A DNA stretch of 46,166 nt from Verrucomicrobiota bacterium. Its GTDB lineage: Bacteria > Verrucomicrobiota > Verrucomicrobiia > Limisphaerales > UBA8199. Shown here piece by piece: positions 29,860 to 38,168 of the stretch. Every line of letters begins with the position of its first letter. Position 1 is the stretch's first letter. The stretch is from positions 1 through 46,166 of the forward strand of contig PSRM01000154.1 of the NCBI GenBank assembly GCA_003176045.1. The letters run 5' to 3'. A program made the position numbers and the translations under genes. The notes under the pieces were generated by a model. That model was not told the DNA's origin and did not search any database. It saw only the letters and a program-made list of their open reading frames with translations.

Positions 29860-29945
29860 ACCACGGATGAACAAGGATGAACACGGATAGAAACACCAAA
29901 CACCAAACACCAAACACCAGAGAAACACCAAGCTCCAAGCATCAA
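29860..29945. repeat. CACGGATGAA and CAAACAC tracts
   Basis: A 10-nt repeat (ACCACGGATG, AACAAGGATG, AACACGGATA), then about six CAAACAC-type heptamers (29890-29945). No gene. Confidence 0.8.
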
Positions 29946-30020
29946 GAAGTGGTTGCGGCGCTGTCGCGCCTTTGGTTGTCCTGCTATTTATTAGAATCTT
30001 CGCAGGCCGCGCAAATCTCA

Positions 30021-30086
30021 GACAGAATCATTAAAGGACAGAATCATTTCTGGTTGAAAATGATTCTGTCCTTCAATGATTCTGTC
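30021..30086. repeat. 30-bp inverted repeat with internal GACAGAATCATT direct repeats
   Basis: The left arm 30021-30050 and the right arm 30057-30086 are reverse complements with two mismatches. Each arm holds two copies of the GACAGAATCATT motif. The loop is about 6 nt, so this is a very stable hairpin 58 nt upstream of the GT4 start. Confidence 0.88.
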
Positions 30087-30144
30087 GATCTTCGGCTGCG
30101 ACTCTGCCGCGCCGTGTTCATGTGTGGTTTTTCCAGCCGTTAAC

Positions 30145-31551
30145 ATGCGCGTCGTTCATTTACTGCGTAAGCTCGACCCGGAGGAATGGGGCGGGACAGA
30201 GACTGCCATCCAACGGCTTCTTGAAGGTCTGCGACAGCATCGGATCACCTCGGTGGTTTATTGTCCGAATGTGAAAAGCAACCGGCGAGGCGGAGGGTTG
30301 CAGGATCCTCTGATTAGAGCCGGTCATTCCGTGCGGCGATTCAAAAGTTTTCTGCCGGTGCTCGGTATTTCCAGGCAATACCGTGATCAGTGCGTCGCAG
30401 TGGGGGGAAATCTGATGTCCTTCGATCTTCCGTGGAAGTTATGGCACGAGAAAGATGTATCTGTCGTTCATGCTCATACTTCCGGCCGGTTGGGCGGCAT
30501 AGGCCTGGCTTTGGCGAGACGGCGCCGGATTCCCTTTGTGATTACGATTCACGGCGGTGTGCTCGACTTGCCGGAGCAACTCAAAGCCAGTTTCAGCAAT
30601 CGACCTGAACAGGGCTGGGATTGGGGACGAGTTTTCGGTTTTGTTCTTCGTTCGCGTCACCTCTTCGAGGAGGCAGACGCTATTCTGACCTGCAACCCTC
30701 GCGAGGCGGAGCTGTGGCGCGAACGATACCCGCACAAGCGCATCGTCGTGCAGCCGCATGGAGTGCCACTGGCGCAGTATCAGAGCGACCATCGCGATGC
30801 AGCGCTCGCCGCTTTTCCTCAGCTCCGGATTAACAGCCGAGGCACATCTAAGAGATCAGCGGTCAGAGGTCAGAGGTCAGAGATGAGAGATCAGAGCCTC
30901 GTTACCTCGGCTGCTACTGGGAAAATCGAATTGCTGTCGCCGGCGGATAACCGCGAGCTTTCTCAGATTCTCTTATGCGTCGGCAGGATAGATCCTGTGA
31001 AGAACCAGGGATGGTTGCTGGACCAGGCGCGCTCAATTTTCCAAAGGCATTCGCAAGCCCTTCTCGTGTTCGCTGGCCCTTGCACTGACGAGGCCTACGG
31101 GGAAGCGATTCGCGAGAAGGTCCGGGCTCTTGGGCTGGAGAATCGTGTTGTCATGACTGGCGGGCTGCCACCAGACGATCCAAGGCTCATCGGCCTGTTC
31201 CAGCTTGCGACGGCAGTTATTCTGCCCTCCGTTTCGGAGACGTTCGGCTTGGTCTTGCTGGAGGCGTGGGCTGCCGGGGCGCCGGTCCTTTCCAGTCGCA
31301 CCTCTGGACCGTCAGCGCTCATTCAAGATGGCCAGAACGGCTGGCTGTTCGACTTGGATAGGCCTGAAACTTTTCATTCTGCGCTTGATGGAATCCTGGG
31401 CAATCCTGCGGGAGCTGAACAGGCGGCCGCCCGCGGCGCTACAGAGGCAGCCCAATACAGCGTAGAGGCCGCAGCGGGAAGAATGAAGCGGCTTTACGAG
31501 GAACTTATCGAAAGCAAGCACAGCGAGTGCCGGATGTCGAGGGTCGAGTGA
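30145..31551 (+). CDS. Family 4 glycosyltransferase
   Basis: A GT-B enzyme of 468 residues. The N-terminal fold has GGTETAIQRLLEGL and VVHAHTSGRLGGIGLALAR. The C-terminal fold has ILLCVGRIDPVKNQGWLLDQA, VVMTGGLPPDDPRLIGLFQLA and the E-x7-E signature SETFGLVLLEAWAAG. It would build a surface polysaccharide from an activated sugar in the cytoplasm. The linker between the two folds (about 232-262) carries a repeat-coded insertion. ATG at 30145 is used. The upstream frame overlaps the hairpin. The gene lies between the polymerase-like gene and the deacetylase gene. Confidence 0.88.
   Translation: MRVVHLLRKLDPEEWGGTETAIQRLLEGLRQHRITSVVYCPNVKSNRRGGGLQDPLIRAGHSVRRFKSFLPVLGISRQYRDQCVAVGGNLMSFDLPWKLWHEKDVSVVHAHTSGRLGGIGLALARRRRIPFVITIHGGVLDLPEQLKASFSNRPEQGWDWGRVFGFVLRSRHLFEEADAILTCNPREAELWRERYPHKRIVVQPHGVPLAQYQSDHRDAALAAFPQLRINSRGTSKRSAVRGQRSEMRDQSLVTSAATGKIELLSPADNRELSQILLCVGRIDPVKNQGWLLDQARSIFQRHSQALLVFAGPCTDEAYGEAIREKVRALGLENRVVMTGGLPPDDPRLIGLFQLATAVILPSVSETFGLVLLEAWAAGAPVLSSRTSGPSALIQDGQNGWLFDLDRPETFHSALDGILGNPAGAEQAAARGATEAAQYSVEAAAGRMKRLYEELIESKHSECRMSRVE
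30852..30917. repeat. GGTCAGA heptamers plus 26-bp element inside the GT4 gene
   Basis: Units GGTCAGA (three), GATGAGA, GATCAGA give the peptide VRGQRSEMRDQ. They run straight into the reverse copy of the dispersed GTAGCAGCC element (30893-30917). Both repeat types are read in frame in the hinge between the two Rossmann folds. Confidence 0.88.
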
Positions 31552-31578
31552 TCTACAAATGCAGATCAGCGATGTGGT

Positions 31579-31649
31579 CACTTTGTCTTCCACTTTATCC
31601 TCCACTTGGTCGAAAGCAGACAAAGTGAAAGACAAAGTGAAAGACAAAG
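31579..31649. repeat. Facing CACTTTGTC/GACAAAGTG arrays upstream of the deacetylase gene
   Basis: The left arm (31579-31608) and the right arm (31618-31649) are made of 12-nt units related to the glcF tract. They form a hairpin that ends 14 nt before the next ATG. Confidence 0.85.
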
Positions 31650-31662
31650 AAATCCCGGGCAA

Positions 31663-32670
31663 ATGCGATACATAATTCTGCGCGATGACGATACGAATGC
31701 CCGCACTCCCGTCGAGTGTCTGGAGCGGCTTTATCGTCCCTGGCTGGACCGTGGTTTGCCCGTGAATCTGGCAGTCATACCTGATGTTGCAGCCGATGCC
31801 AGGACTCCGAGAGGCGCGTTGGAGGAGTTCGTTTGGAGGGACGATGAGACTTCCGGACAGAGGTCAGCGCACAGGGATCAGAGATCAGAGGACAGAGGAC
31901 AGAGATCAGAGTGCGGAGAACAGAAATCAGAAGACAGAAATCAGAGGTCAGCGGCTGGAATTCAGAATCCAGAACCCGGAATCCAGCATCCAGCAGCCGC
32001 ATCAGGTTTCACGTTTCACGTTTCACGTTTCACTAGAGAGGCATCACGGGCTACCTATCCGCTTGCCGAAAACCCGCCGCTCGTTCGCTACCTCCAGGAC
32101 AATCCCGGCTTTCACGTTATCCAGCATGGTTGTCATCATGACCCGTTCGAGTTTGATCTGCTTTCGAGACCAGAGGCGGCCGAATTGTTGGAACTTGGAA
32201 CCGCTCGCTTGGTGGAGGCGGGCCTGCCCCGGCCCGAAACTTTCGTTGCCCCGCATGACAAGCTTTCGCGACCCGCTTACCAGGAGGTTTCGCATCGTTT
32301 CCGTGTGCTCTCGACCGGTTGGTTTGAGTGGCGGCGATTGCCTGCATCCTGGTGGCTTCGTTATGGCTTCAAAAAATTCCGCCGCTCGCCTCACTGGCGC
32401 AGTTCGCGGACCCTCCTCCTCTCGCATCCGGGCTGTTTGCTCTCTTGCCACCGGCAGCCCGGCACCATCCTGGAAAGCATCATATACCAAATCAAAACGC
32501 AGCGGCTAACGGTCCTTGTGACTCATTGGTGGGAGTATTTTCGTCAGCAGAGGCTCGACGATCGGTTTATCGCTGTGCTTCATGAAACGGCTGACTATCT
32601 GGCAAAGCAACGCGAAATCAGGGTGATTTCGTTTGCGGACCTGATCCACGGCTCTGGTCCGCGCTTTTGA
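31663..32670 (+). CDS. Polysaccharide deacetylase-like protein
   Basis: A 335-residue protein of the NodB/DUF2334-like carbohydrate esterase group. The metal/catalytic aspartates are in YIILRDDDTNARTP. A histidine cluster lies in FHVIQHGCHHDPF, and APHDKLSR follows, as in NodB motif 2. A late THWWEYF segment fits motif 5. It would remove N-acetyl groups from a polysaccharide, in the cytoplasm or membrane since no signal peptide is seen. Residues about 65-123 are a repeat-coded insertion of nearly 60 residues. The ATG at 31663 starts directly in the fold. Last gene of the polysaccharide set. Confidence 0.8.
   Translation: MRYIILRDDDTNARTPVECLERLYRPWLDRGLPVNLAVIPDVAADARTPRGALEEFVWRDDETSGQRSAHRDQRSEDRGQRSECGEQKSEDRNQRSAAGIQNPEPGIQHPAAASGFTFHVSRFTREASRATYPLAENPPLVRYLQDNPGFHVIQHGCHHDPFEFDLLSRPEAAELLELGTARLVEAGLPRPETFVAPHDKLSRPAYQEVSHRFRVLSTGWFEWRRLPASWWLRYGFKKFRRSPHWRSSRTLLLSHPGCLLSCHRQPGTILESIIYQIKTQRLTVLVTHWWEYFRQQRLDDRFIAVLHETADYLAKQREIRVISFADLIHGSGPRF
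31855..32034. repeat. Long heptamer tract in frame inside the deacetylase gene
   Basis: About 20 units of 7 nt (GGACAGA, GGTCAGC, GATCAGA, AATCAGA, AGACAGA, then ATCCAGA, ATCCAGC), followed by four ACGTTTC units. The translation shows the resulting 7-residue periodicity: QRSAHRD, QRSEDRG, QRSECGE, QKSEDRN, then FTFHVSR. There is no stop codon over 180 nt. It sits between the first aspartate motif and the histidine motif. Confidence 0.92.
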
Positions 32671-32686
32671 GCTCCCCGGACGAGCT

Positions 32687-32725
32687 TAACCATTGAAAAT
32701 CCGTGATGAAAAATGTCAATGGTTA
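32687..32725. terminator. Possible terminator hairpin after the polysaccharide cluster
   Basis: TAACCATTGA (32687-32696) pairs perfectly with TCAATGGTTA (32716-32725), with a 19-nt loop. It begins 17 nt after the deacetylase stop. There is no T-run, so the call is tentative. Confidence 0.4.
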
Positions 32726-32847
32726 ATCGCTTAACCGTGCTCTCCGCGCAAGGGCTATCCGTACTTTTTGGGAGTGACTTCCTCGAAAAAATTCCGTATA
32801 AGCTACGATAGACGAATTCAGTATAAACCTCATATACGGTCCAATTC

Positions 32848-33093
32848 ATGCGCAGCAAGAAGTACACTGTGCGGAGCCTGACCCTCGGTCAGGACAAAAA
32901 CAGTTCAACAGAGTTTAACCTGGAATTTGAAGGCAAACGCGCTTTCGTGATCTGGGATTCCTTCGCCCTGGGGGATTACCGGATCGAGGCGCGGATGGAA
33001 ATTGATCCGATGCTGCTCCAGGAAGCCGGTGGCAAAGGTTCAGATTTCCTTTATTGCGGAGAGATTATCCTGCCCAAGCCGGAGAATAATTAG
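32848..33093 (+). CDS. Small hypothetical protein, 81 residues
   Basis: An open frame starting MRSKKYTVRSLTLGQDKNSS, acidic in the second half, with a beta-rich look (FNLEFEGKRAFVIWDSFALGDYRIEARMEIDPMLLQ). It ends DFLYCGEIILPKPENN. The overall pattern 'short strands, one FLYCGEI strand' suggests a small beta-sandwich or adaptor. I do not recognise a family. Upstream there is a possible -10-like TATAAG and an A-rich stretch but no clear ribosome binding site. It is followed by REP-like halves and then a convergent gene. Confidence 0.6.
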   Translation: MRSKKYTVRSLTLGQDKNSSTEFNLEFEGKRAFVIWDSFALGDYRIEARMEIDPMLLQEAGGKGSDFLYCGEIILPKPENN

Positions 33094-33143
33094 ATCCGGC
33101 CGGCAGAGCGACAGTTCTCGGTTGAGGGAACAAGGACTAAATC

Positions 33144-33176
33144 ACCGCGTGGGCATTCTGCCCTCACGCGGCGTTC
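33144..33176. repeat. REP-like half ACCGCGTGGG...CCCTCACGCGGC
   Basis: A palindromic unit related to the family at 28216-28289, between the hypothetical gene and the 3' end of the spermidine synthase-like gene. No gene in the interval. Confidence 0.65.
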
Positions 33177-33207
33177 CGAATATCGCTGAGATTCGTAATT
33201 CGACTCC

Positions 33208-35454
33208 CTAGCGCGCTTCCGTTGTTTTCAACCGCCGCAAAAGGAAGTATTCGTTAAATGGGAGATCGTCGGTGATGCGAGCGGCTGTTCCAGCGGCAAG
33301 GGTTTTTTCCACGGGGATCTCCTGAGACAGGACCTGCCCAAGATAATGTTCCGCGGTGGGCGACACGCTCCATTCCAGGAGATCGGCCCGGGCGCCCGGA
33401 GGTAATTGGGCTGCCAGGTCTGCAGCGTTGGCTGCTCGAAGCGGCTGCATCGAGGCCAGAATATGGATTCCCCAGTTTTCCACGGAGCGAAAACACCTTA
33501 CGTTCGGGAATGATTCACTCACCGAGCGCAGGACGGCTTGAAAGGTGTTCTGGCTGCCTGTCGGGTACCACGCTTGCAGGACTCCGCCTGGCTTCAAGCG
33601 TCGTTTGCCGGCCTCATAAAATTCCTTTGAGTAGAGCAGGCTCGAGCCCGCTGCCTCGACGGGCGGAGGCGGGTCAATGACGATGATGTCGAACTGCTCT
33701 CGAGTCCGATTCAAAAAACGGCGGCCATCGTCAATGACTATCCGGCCCTGGCCGCTGGCGATCAACTGGGCCGCATTAGAATGGTAAAAGGCCATGGCAT
33801 CTTTGACGCCCGGAACCAATTCGACTGCGGTTGTCTTCATGCCCCAGCTCAGCGCTGAACGGTAGCTGGTGCCCATTCCGAAGCAAATGATCAGAGCAGA
33901 TTCGGGGCGGCCCTGGTGGAACGCCGCAGGCAGATGCACCATAAACTTGGTGATGGGCGTTAAAGCGGTCATGCCGATGCCGTTCACCAGGAGATGTTTC
34001 CTTTTTTCAACCTCGAACGAAACGACCGACGCCGCATAGTCGCGGCGCACCTCGAAACGTTGGGACGATCCCGCGAGATAATCCTCGAAACTCTGGGAAA
34101 CAAACAATGCGAACGCGGCCAGGGCGCCCGTGACCAGCCTTAATCCAAGCCGTTCTTTTGAGACGGGCATTCTGTCCAAACTGATCGAAAGGACAAATAG
34201 CAGCAGCAGGAGCAGAATCATGGCCGCCCGCTCGTTTACCCGGGGCAACAAGGCGTATGAAGCAAAGAGCGGCCCGAGAATACAGCCCAGCACGTTGATG
34301 GCATAAGCCCGTCCGGCGCCCGCCGGGGCCCCACCGGTGAACTCGTCCACCAGCTTAGGTGTAACGTAGCCCAGGAGTGCGCAGAACGGCCAAATACTCA
34401 ACAGCAGGAAGATCACGCTGCCGGTGTGCGGGTCCGGCCCCCAATCAGCCTGCACTAAATGGACATCATCTGCGATCACAGGTAACAGTCCGGCCGGGCA
34501 AAGGATCGCAAGCAAGGTTGCCGCGCGCCAATGCTTTCCTCTTTGCGAATGAAAGCGGTAAAGCGCGGAGCCCAGGAACGTCGCCAGCAAATAGCTCCCA
34601 ACGACCAGGGCGAAGGAATAAACCTGCGTCTTCACGACGGGCGTGAAGGCGCGAATCCAAACCACCTCCAGCGCCAGAGACACGAAACCTGTGCCGAAAA
34701 GAACGATGGGAACCGCCCGCTCGCGCAGACCGTGGTCCAGCCGTCGTTTGAAAGGCGCGCCCGCGCAATGCTCGGTAGCAGCAGCGAGGTGGGCCGCAAC
34801 CTGTTTGCGCCAACCCAAATGCGCGCTTATCGCAGCGATGGCGAAATTGCCGGCCGCCGTGATCCACAAGGTCCGCCTGAAACCCAGCAACTCGATCAGA
34901 ACGAATGCTGTAAGCAGAATCCCGCACGTGGCGCCCAGCACGTTGGCGGCGTAAAGATAACTGAATGATTTGGTCTCTGCCGGATCCTGTTCTCGAACGT
35001 AGGCCATCATCAGAGGAAAGGTCGCTCCCATGCAAACACACCAGGGCAAAATCGCCACCGTTATCGCCACTGCGGAAAGCAGCAGATAACTGATCGAATT
35101 CATCTGTCCGGCGCTCAACAGCAGCCGAGCGCCAAGATCAAAGAGGATCGGCACGGCAAAGGCCCCCAACCCGATAAGCAGCTCCGCAAGGCCGTATATC
35201 ATGATGGGCGACCTGGCCCCCGGGGACAGGAGTCTTTTCGCCGCCCGGCCGCCGAGCCAGGCCCCGAGCGAAAGCCCCAGCATAAATACTGAAATCACCA
35301 CCGAGAGGACCGGCGTAACGATGCCAAAGGAAGCAAACGCCAGGCGGGTCCAGACGACTTGATACACCAGGCTGCAAAAGCCGGACGTAAAGAACAGCGC
35401 CAGCAGCAGCCGGCGATTGAGTGCCGGGTTCAGGCGAGATCGGACTGGGCGCAT
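33208..35454 (-). CDS. Membrane-fused spermidine synthase-like protein
   Basis: A 748-residue fusion. Residues 1-470 hold about eleven or twelve transmembrane helices (first: LLLALFFTSGFCSLVYQVVWTRLAF, the family hallmark). The C-terminal 500-740 is a spermidine-synthase-like Rossmann domain (ALIICFGMGTSYRSALSWGMKTTAVELVPG, then the VIDDGRRFLNRTREQFDIIVIDPP acidic site, and LKPGGVLQAWYP). Such fused proteins are common in Verrucomicrobiota and related phyla, and their product has not been shown for most. The catalytic aspartate seen in true synthases is present in DIIVIDPP. It may move or make aminopropyl groups or act on another nucleoside. Convergent with the small gene at 32848. Confidence 0.85.
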   Translation of the reverse strand: MRPVRSRLNPALNRRLLLALFFTSGFCSLVYQVVWTRLAFASFGIVTPVLSVVISVFMLGLSLGAWLGGRAAKRLLSPGARSPIMIYGLAELLIGLGAFAVPILFDLGARLLLSAGQMNSISYLLLSAVAITVAILPWCVCMGATFPLMMAYVREQDPAETKSFSYLYAANVLGATCGILLTAFVLIELLGFRRTLWITAAGNFAIAAISAHLGWRKQVAAHLAAATEHCAGAPFKRRLDHGLRERAVPIVLFGTGFVSLALEVVWIRAFTPVVKTQVYSFALVVGSYLLATFLGSALYRFHSQRGKHWRAATLLAILCPAGLLPVIADDVHLVQADWGPDPHTGSVIFLLLSIWPFCALLGYVTPKLVDEFTGGAPAGAGRAYAINVLGCILGPLFASYALLPRVNERAAMILLLLLLFVLSISLDRMPVSKERLGLRLVTGALAAFALFVSQSFEDYLAGSSQRFEVRRDYAASVVSFEVEKRKHLLVNGIGMTALTPITKFMVHLPAAFHQGRPESALIICFGMGTSYRSALSWGMKTTAVELVPGVKDAMAFYHSNAAQLIASGQGRIVIDDGRRFLNRTREQFDIIVIDPPPPVEAAGSSLLYSKEFYEAGKRRLKPGGVLQAWYPTGSQNTFQAVLRSVSESFPNVRCFRSVENWGIHILASMQPLRAANAADLAAQLPPGARADLLEWSVSPTAEHYLGQVLSQEIPVEKTLAAGTAARITDDLPFNEYFLLRRLKTTEAR

Positions 35455-35614
35455 TCGGGCAACATTTAGCAGATGATCGGGGCAAGGGTCGAGAGATCCG
35501 ATTAGTCAATACTGCCAGTTTCCGACACGCGCGTAAAGATGCTCTTACAAATGTACGAATTTGGTTGCGCTGAGCTTTAGAAGGCGGCAGGCTCGGGTGA
35601 AAGCGAGCAATCTT

Positions 35615-35884
35615 ATGAAGCCACATCGAGGAACTCTAATTCTGGTATTCGGCATCCTGAGCATCGTGTTCTGTCAGCCGCTTGGCATCGCCGCCTGGAT
35701 TATGGGCAGTGGGGACCTTAAGCAGATGGACGCAGGGGCAATGGATCCAAGCGGGCGATCCAATACAAACGCGGGGCGCATCTGCGGAATCGTCGGGACG
35801 ATTCTGCTGATCGTATCGGTCCTGGCGATTATCCCGCTCGTCGCTTTGGGATTCCTTGGCGCGATACTTGGTGGCCAGCACTGA
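35615..35884 (+). CDS. DUF4190-domain small membrane protein
   Basis: An 89-residue protein with two hydrophobic helices: GTLILVFGILSIVFCQPLGIAAWIMG and IVGTILLIVSVLAIIPLVALGFLG. The pattern 'helix, GSGDLKQMDAGAMDPSGRSNTNAGRICGIVG, helix' is typical of DUF4190 proteins, in which the loop GRICGIVG is characteristic. Function unknown, inner membrane. The ATG at 35615 is used and the upstream frame shows no family similarity. It is divergent from the spermidine synthase-like gene. Confidence 0.8.
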   Translation: MKPHRGTLILVFGILSIVFCQPLGIAAWIMGSGDLKQMDAGAMDPSGRSNTNAGRICGIVGTILLIVSVLAIIPLVALGFLGAILGGQH

Positions 35885-35936
35885 GACGTTGGCGCCAAGC
35901 GCCACAAGGGCGCGCTTGGACCTTTTGTGGCAGCCT

Positions 35937-35965
35937 GCGCCGTGTGAGGGCGCCCGGCTTACAGG
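35937..35965. repeat. Half of the GCCGGGTG-type REP family
   Basis: GCGCCGTGTGAGGGCGCCCGGCTTACAGG-type unit, read as a single half without its mirror. It lies between the DUF4190 gene and the next lipoprotein gene. Confidence 0.65.
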
Positions 35966-36021
35966 AGTGGCACTAACGCTTCTGCTTATTATGGTTCCTT
36001 TGTTACCGGTCGGTTTAGTTC

Positions 36022-37041
36022 ATGACTATGCAGTCGCGCTTTTGTAGTTTTGCTGTAGGGATGGCGGGTCTCGGCCTGTTGCTCGCGACGGGGTGCAAAT
36101 CACCGGAGTCTGGATCGAATCACGCCGCTCAGGGTGTTTCGATTTCCGAATTCACCAACCGCCTGCGTGTCGAGATCAACGGCCGCCTCTTTACAGAGTA
36201 CTTCTTCAAGGACGTTCCGCGCCCGTATTGTTACCCGATCATCGGCCCGGGCGGGACAGAGATGACCCGTAATTGGCCGATGAAAAATGTCCCGGGCGAA
36301 GAGCACGATCATCCACACCATCGCTCCCTCTGGTTTGGGCACGGCTTAATCAACGGTCAGGACTTCTGGTCGGAGGTGAAGGGCGCCGGCAAGACAGTTC
36401 ATGAAAAATTTGTGAAAATTAAATCCGGCAGGGATGTCGGAATTATCAGATCAAGGAACAAATGGGTCAGCGCCGAGGGCGATGTCGTTTGTGCCGATGA
36501 CCGAAGCTTGATCTTTCGTAACACGGATCGGCCCGATGAACAGATTTTGGATTTTGAGATCACGTTCCATGCGTCGAATGGAGACATTATATTTGGCGAC
36601 ACCAAAGAGGGCTCGATGGCGATAAGAGTGGCTGAGACAATGAAACTGGGTAGAAAGAAAGGACTGGGCCAGGCGGCGCAAACATCGCCCTCTGGCCACA
36701 TTGTAACCAGCGCCGGAGATCGCGATGACAAGGCCTGGGGAAAGAGGGCCGAATGGTGCGACTATTCCGGACCGGTGGATGGGCAAGTGATCGGTATTGC
36801 AATCTTCGACCATCCCAAAAACCCGCGGCATCCCACATGGTGGCACGTGCGCGATTACGGACTTTTTGCCGCCAATCCATTCGGCAAACACGATTTCGAA
36901 AAGCTTTCCGACAATACAGCCGGGGACCTGGACGTTCCTGCCGGCAAGAACATTAGGTTCCGGTATCGGTTCTTCTTTCATAAGGGGGACTCGGTCGAAG
37001 GGGGGGTTGCAGAAAAGTACCGGGAATGGGTTGGTAAATGA
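36022..37041 (+). CDS. PmoA-like (DUF6807) lipoprotein
   Basis: A 339-residue exported protein with a lipobox LLLATGCKS (C about 27). The mature part has the DUF6807/PmoA-like marks FTEYFFKDVPRPYCYPIIGPGGTEMTRNWPMK, EHDHPHHRSLWFGHGLINGQDFW (clustered histidines), and HVRDYGLFAANPFGKHDFE near the end. These proteins are annotated as methane monooxygenase-like by similarity only and are common next to sugar-metabolism genes in Verrucomicrobiota and Planctomycetota. The histidines suggest a metal site. Activity is unknown. ATG at 36022 (or the second ATG two codons later). Confidence 0.85.
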   Translation: MTMQSRFCSFAVGMAGLGLLLATGCKSPESGSNHAAQGVSISEFTNRLRVEINGRLFTEYFFKDVPRPYCYPIIGPGGTEMTRNWPMKNVPGEEHDHPHHRSLWFGHGLINGQDFWSEVKGAGKTVHEKFVKIKSGRDVGIIRSRNKWVSAEGDVVCADDRSLIFRNTDRPDEQILDFEITFHASNGDIIFGDTKEGSMAIRVAETMKLGRKKGLGQAAQTSPSGHIVTSAGDRDDKAWGKRAEWCDYSGPVDGQVIGIAIFDHPKNPRHPTWWHVRDYGLFAANPFGKHDFEKLSDNTAGDLDVPAGKNIRFRYRFFFHKGDSVEGGVAEKYREWVGK

Positions 37042-37068
37042 GTGATGGAAGGGCCAGCGGCCAACCCC

Positions 37069-37204
37069 GTAGCGCAGATTTCCAATCTGCTGTGTCGCAG
37101 TGCTTCCAGCCTGCGAGCCGGACGCATGATTACACGGCTGTCTGGGCTTCGGACGGTCTGCCGATTGGAAATCGGCGATACAGCAGGTTGGAAACCTGCG
37201 CTAC
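37069..37204. repeat. Inverted palindromes GTAGCGCAGATTTCC...GGAAACCTGCGCTAC
   Basis: Arms at 37069-37090 and 37181-37204 are inverted copies with a few mismatches, each one a hairpin in itself (GCAGATTTCCAATCTGC, GCAGGTTGGAAACCTGC). A third unit lies between. Fills the gap before the cyclase gene. Confidence 0.78.
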
Positions 37205-37301
37205 TCTTAGCGAACCCTCCGCCTATCGAAGTCCGGATTTGAAATTCACCCGCTCGCGCTACATTAGAGCGGCTCGGCCTTGAACCCGAAAAAAAACATG
37301 C

Positions 37302-38168
37302 ATGACCCCTGGACCCCCACCGCGAGCCTGGCTTGATTCGACCGGCGGAGAACGAAAGGTCCTGGAGGACAATTGCGTCCTGGGGCGCTCGGCGGAGTGC
37401 CAGCTCGTCCTCAAGGATCCGCGGATTTCGCGGCGCCATGCGATGATTCATCGGCAGGGCGGGGAAGAATTCTGGCTGGTTGACCTTGGTAGCGCCAATG
37501 GCAGCCGGGTCAACGGGCGCCGGGTCGTTCAACCCTGCCGTTTGAATGATGGTGACGAAATCGAGTTGGGCGGAATTACGTTCAAATTCCGCCAACCGAC
37601 GTTAAGCCCTGCGGCGCGTGGGGGGGACGATGCCACGGTAGCCACCCTGTTCGAGATCAAGACCTTCGATTGTTGGCTGCTGGTGGCGGACATGGTGGGC
37701 TCGACGCAGTTATTACAAAAAACCGATGAAGGGAAGGCCGCGAGCGTGACCGGTCAATGGCTGGCGCGGTGCAACCTCATTGTCGAGACTCACCGCGGGG
37801 CTATCAACAAGTATCTCGGGGACGGCTTTCTGGCGTATTGGTCGCAAAAAGCCGGCATGGAGCAAGAAGTTGCGGGTGCGCTTCAGGCATTCAAAAAGCT
37901 CAGAGAGGGATCAGACCCGCTCTTTCGTGTGGCTCTGCATTATGGGGTAACGGTGGCAGGCGGCGCGCCGTCGCGCGGGGAGGAAAGCCTTGCGGGCAAG
38001 GACGTAAACTTCGTGTTCCGCATGGAAGACCTGGCTTCCAATCTCGGGACCGGGCTGCTGCTAAGCCAGGCGGCAACGCAGCGGCTGGGCGAGCTTATTT
38101 CGGCGGAGCCGTGCGGAAACCATTCGCTGGCAGGGTTTGAGGGCTCTTTCCCGTTTTTTAGTTTTTAG
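37302..38168 (+). CDS. FHA-domain class III adenylate cyclase
   Basis: A 288-residue cytoplasmic protein. The FHA domain (about 20-96) has GRSAECQLVLKDPRISRRHAMIH and LVDLGSANGSRVNGRRV, including the phosphothreonine-binding S/R/N residues. The class III cyclase domain (about 120-285) has the two metal aspartates D130 (LLVADMVGSTQL) and D174 (YLGDGFLAYW). The transition-state N and R are in GKDVNFVFRMED. It probably makes cAMP in response to a phosphorylated partner protein. Start at ATG 37302. The stop overlaps the 3' end of the convergent small gene by a few bases. No cAMP receptor gene is nearby. Confidence 0.88.
   Translation: MTPGPPPRAWLDSTGGERKVLEDNCVLGRSAECQLVLKDPRISRRHAMIHRQGGEEFWLVDLGSANGSRVNGRRVVQPCRLNDGDEIELGGITFKFRQPTLSPAARGGDDATVATLFEIKTFDCWLLVADMVGSTQLLQKTDEGKAASVTGQWLARCNLIVETHRGAINKYLGDGFLAYWSQKAGMEQEVAGALQAFKKLREGSDPLFRVALHYGVTVAGGAPSRGEESLAGKDVNFVFRMEDLASNLGTGLLLSQAATQRLGELISAEPCGNHSLAGFEGSFPFFSF

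Noticed and set aside
31855..32034. CRISPR array
   Set aside because: Units are 7 nt without spacers, so this is a tandem repeat. No cas genes are in the window.
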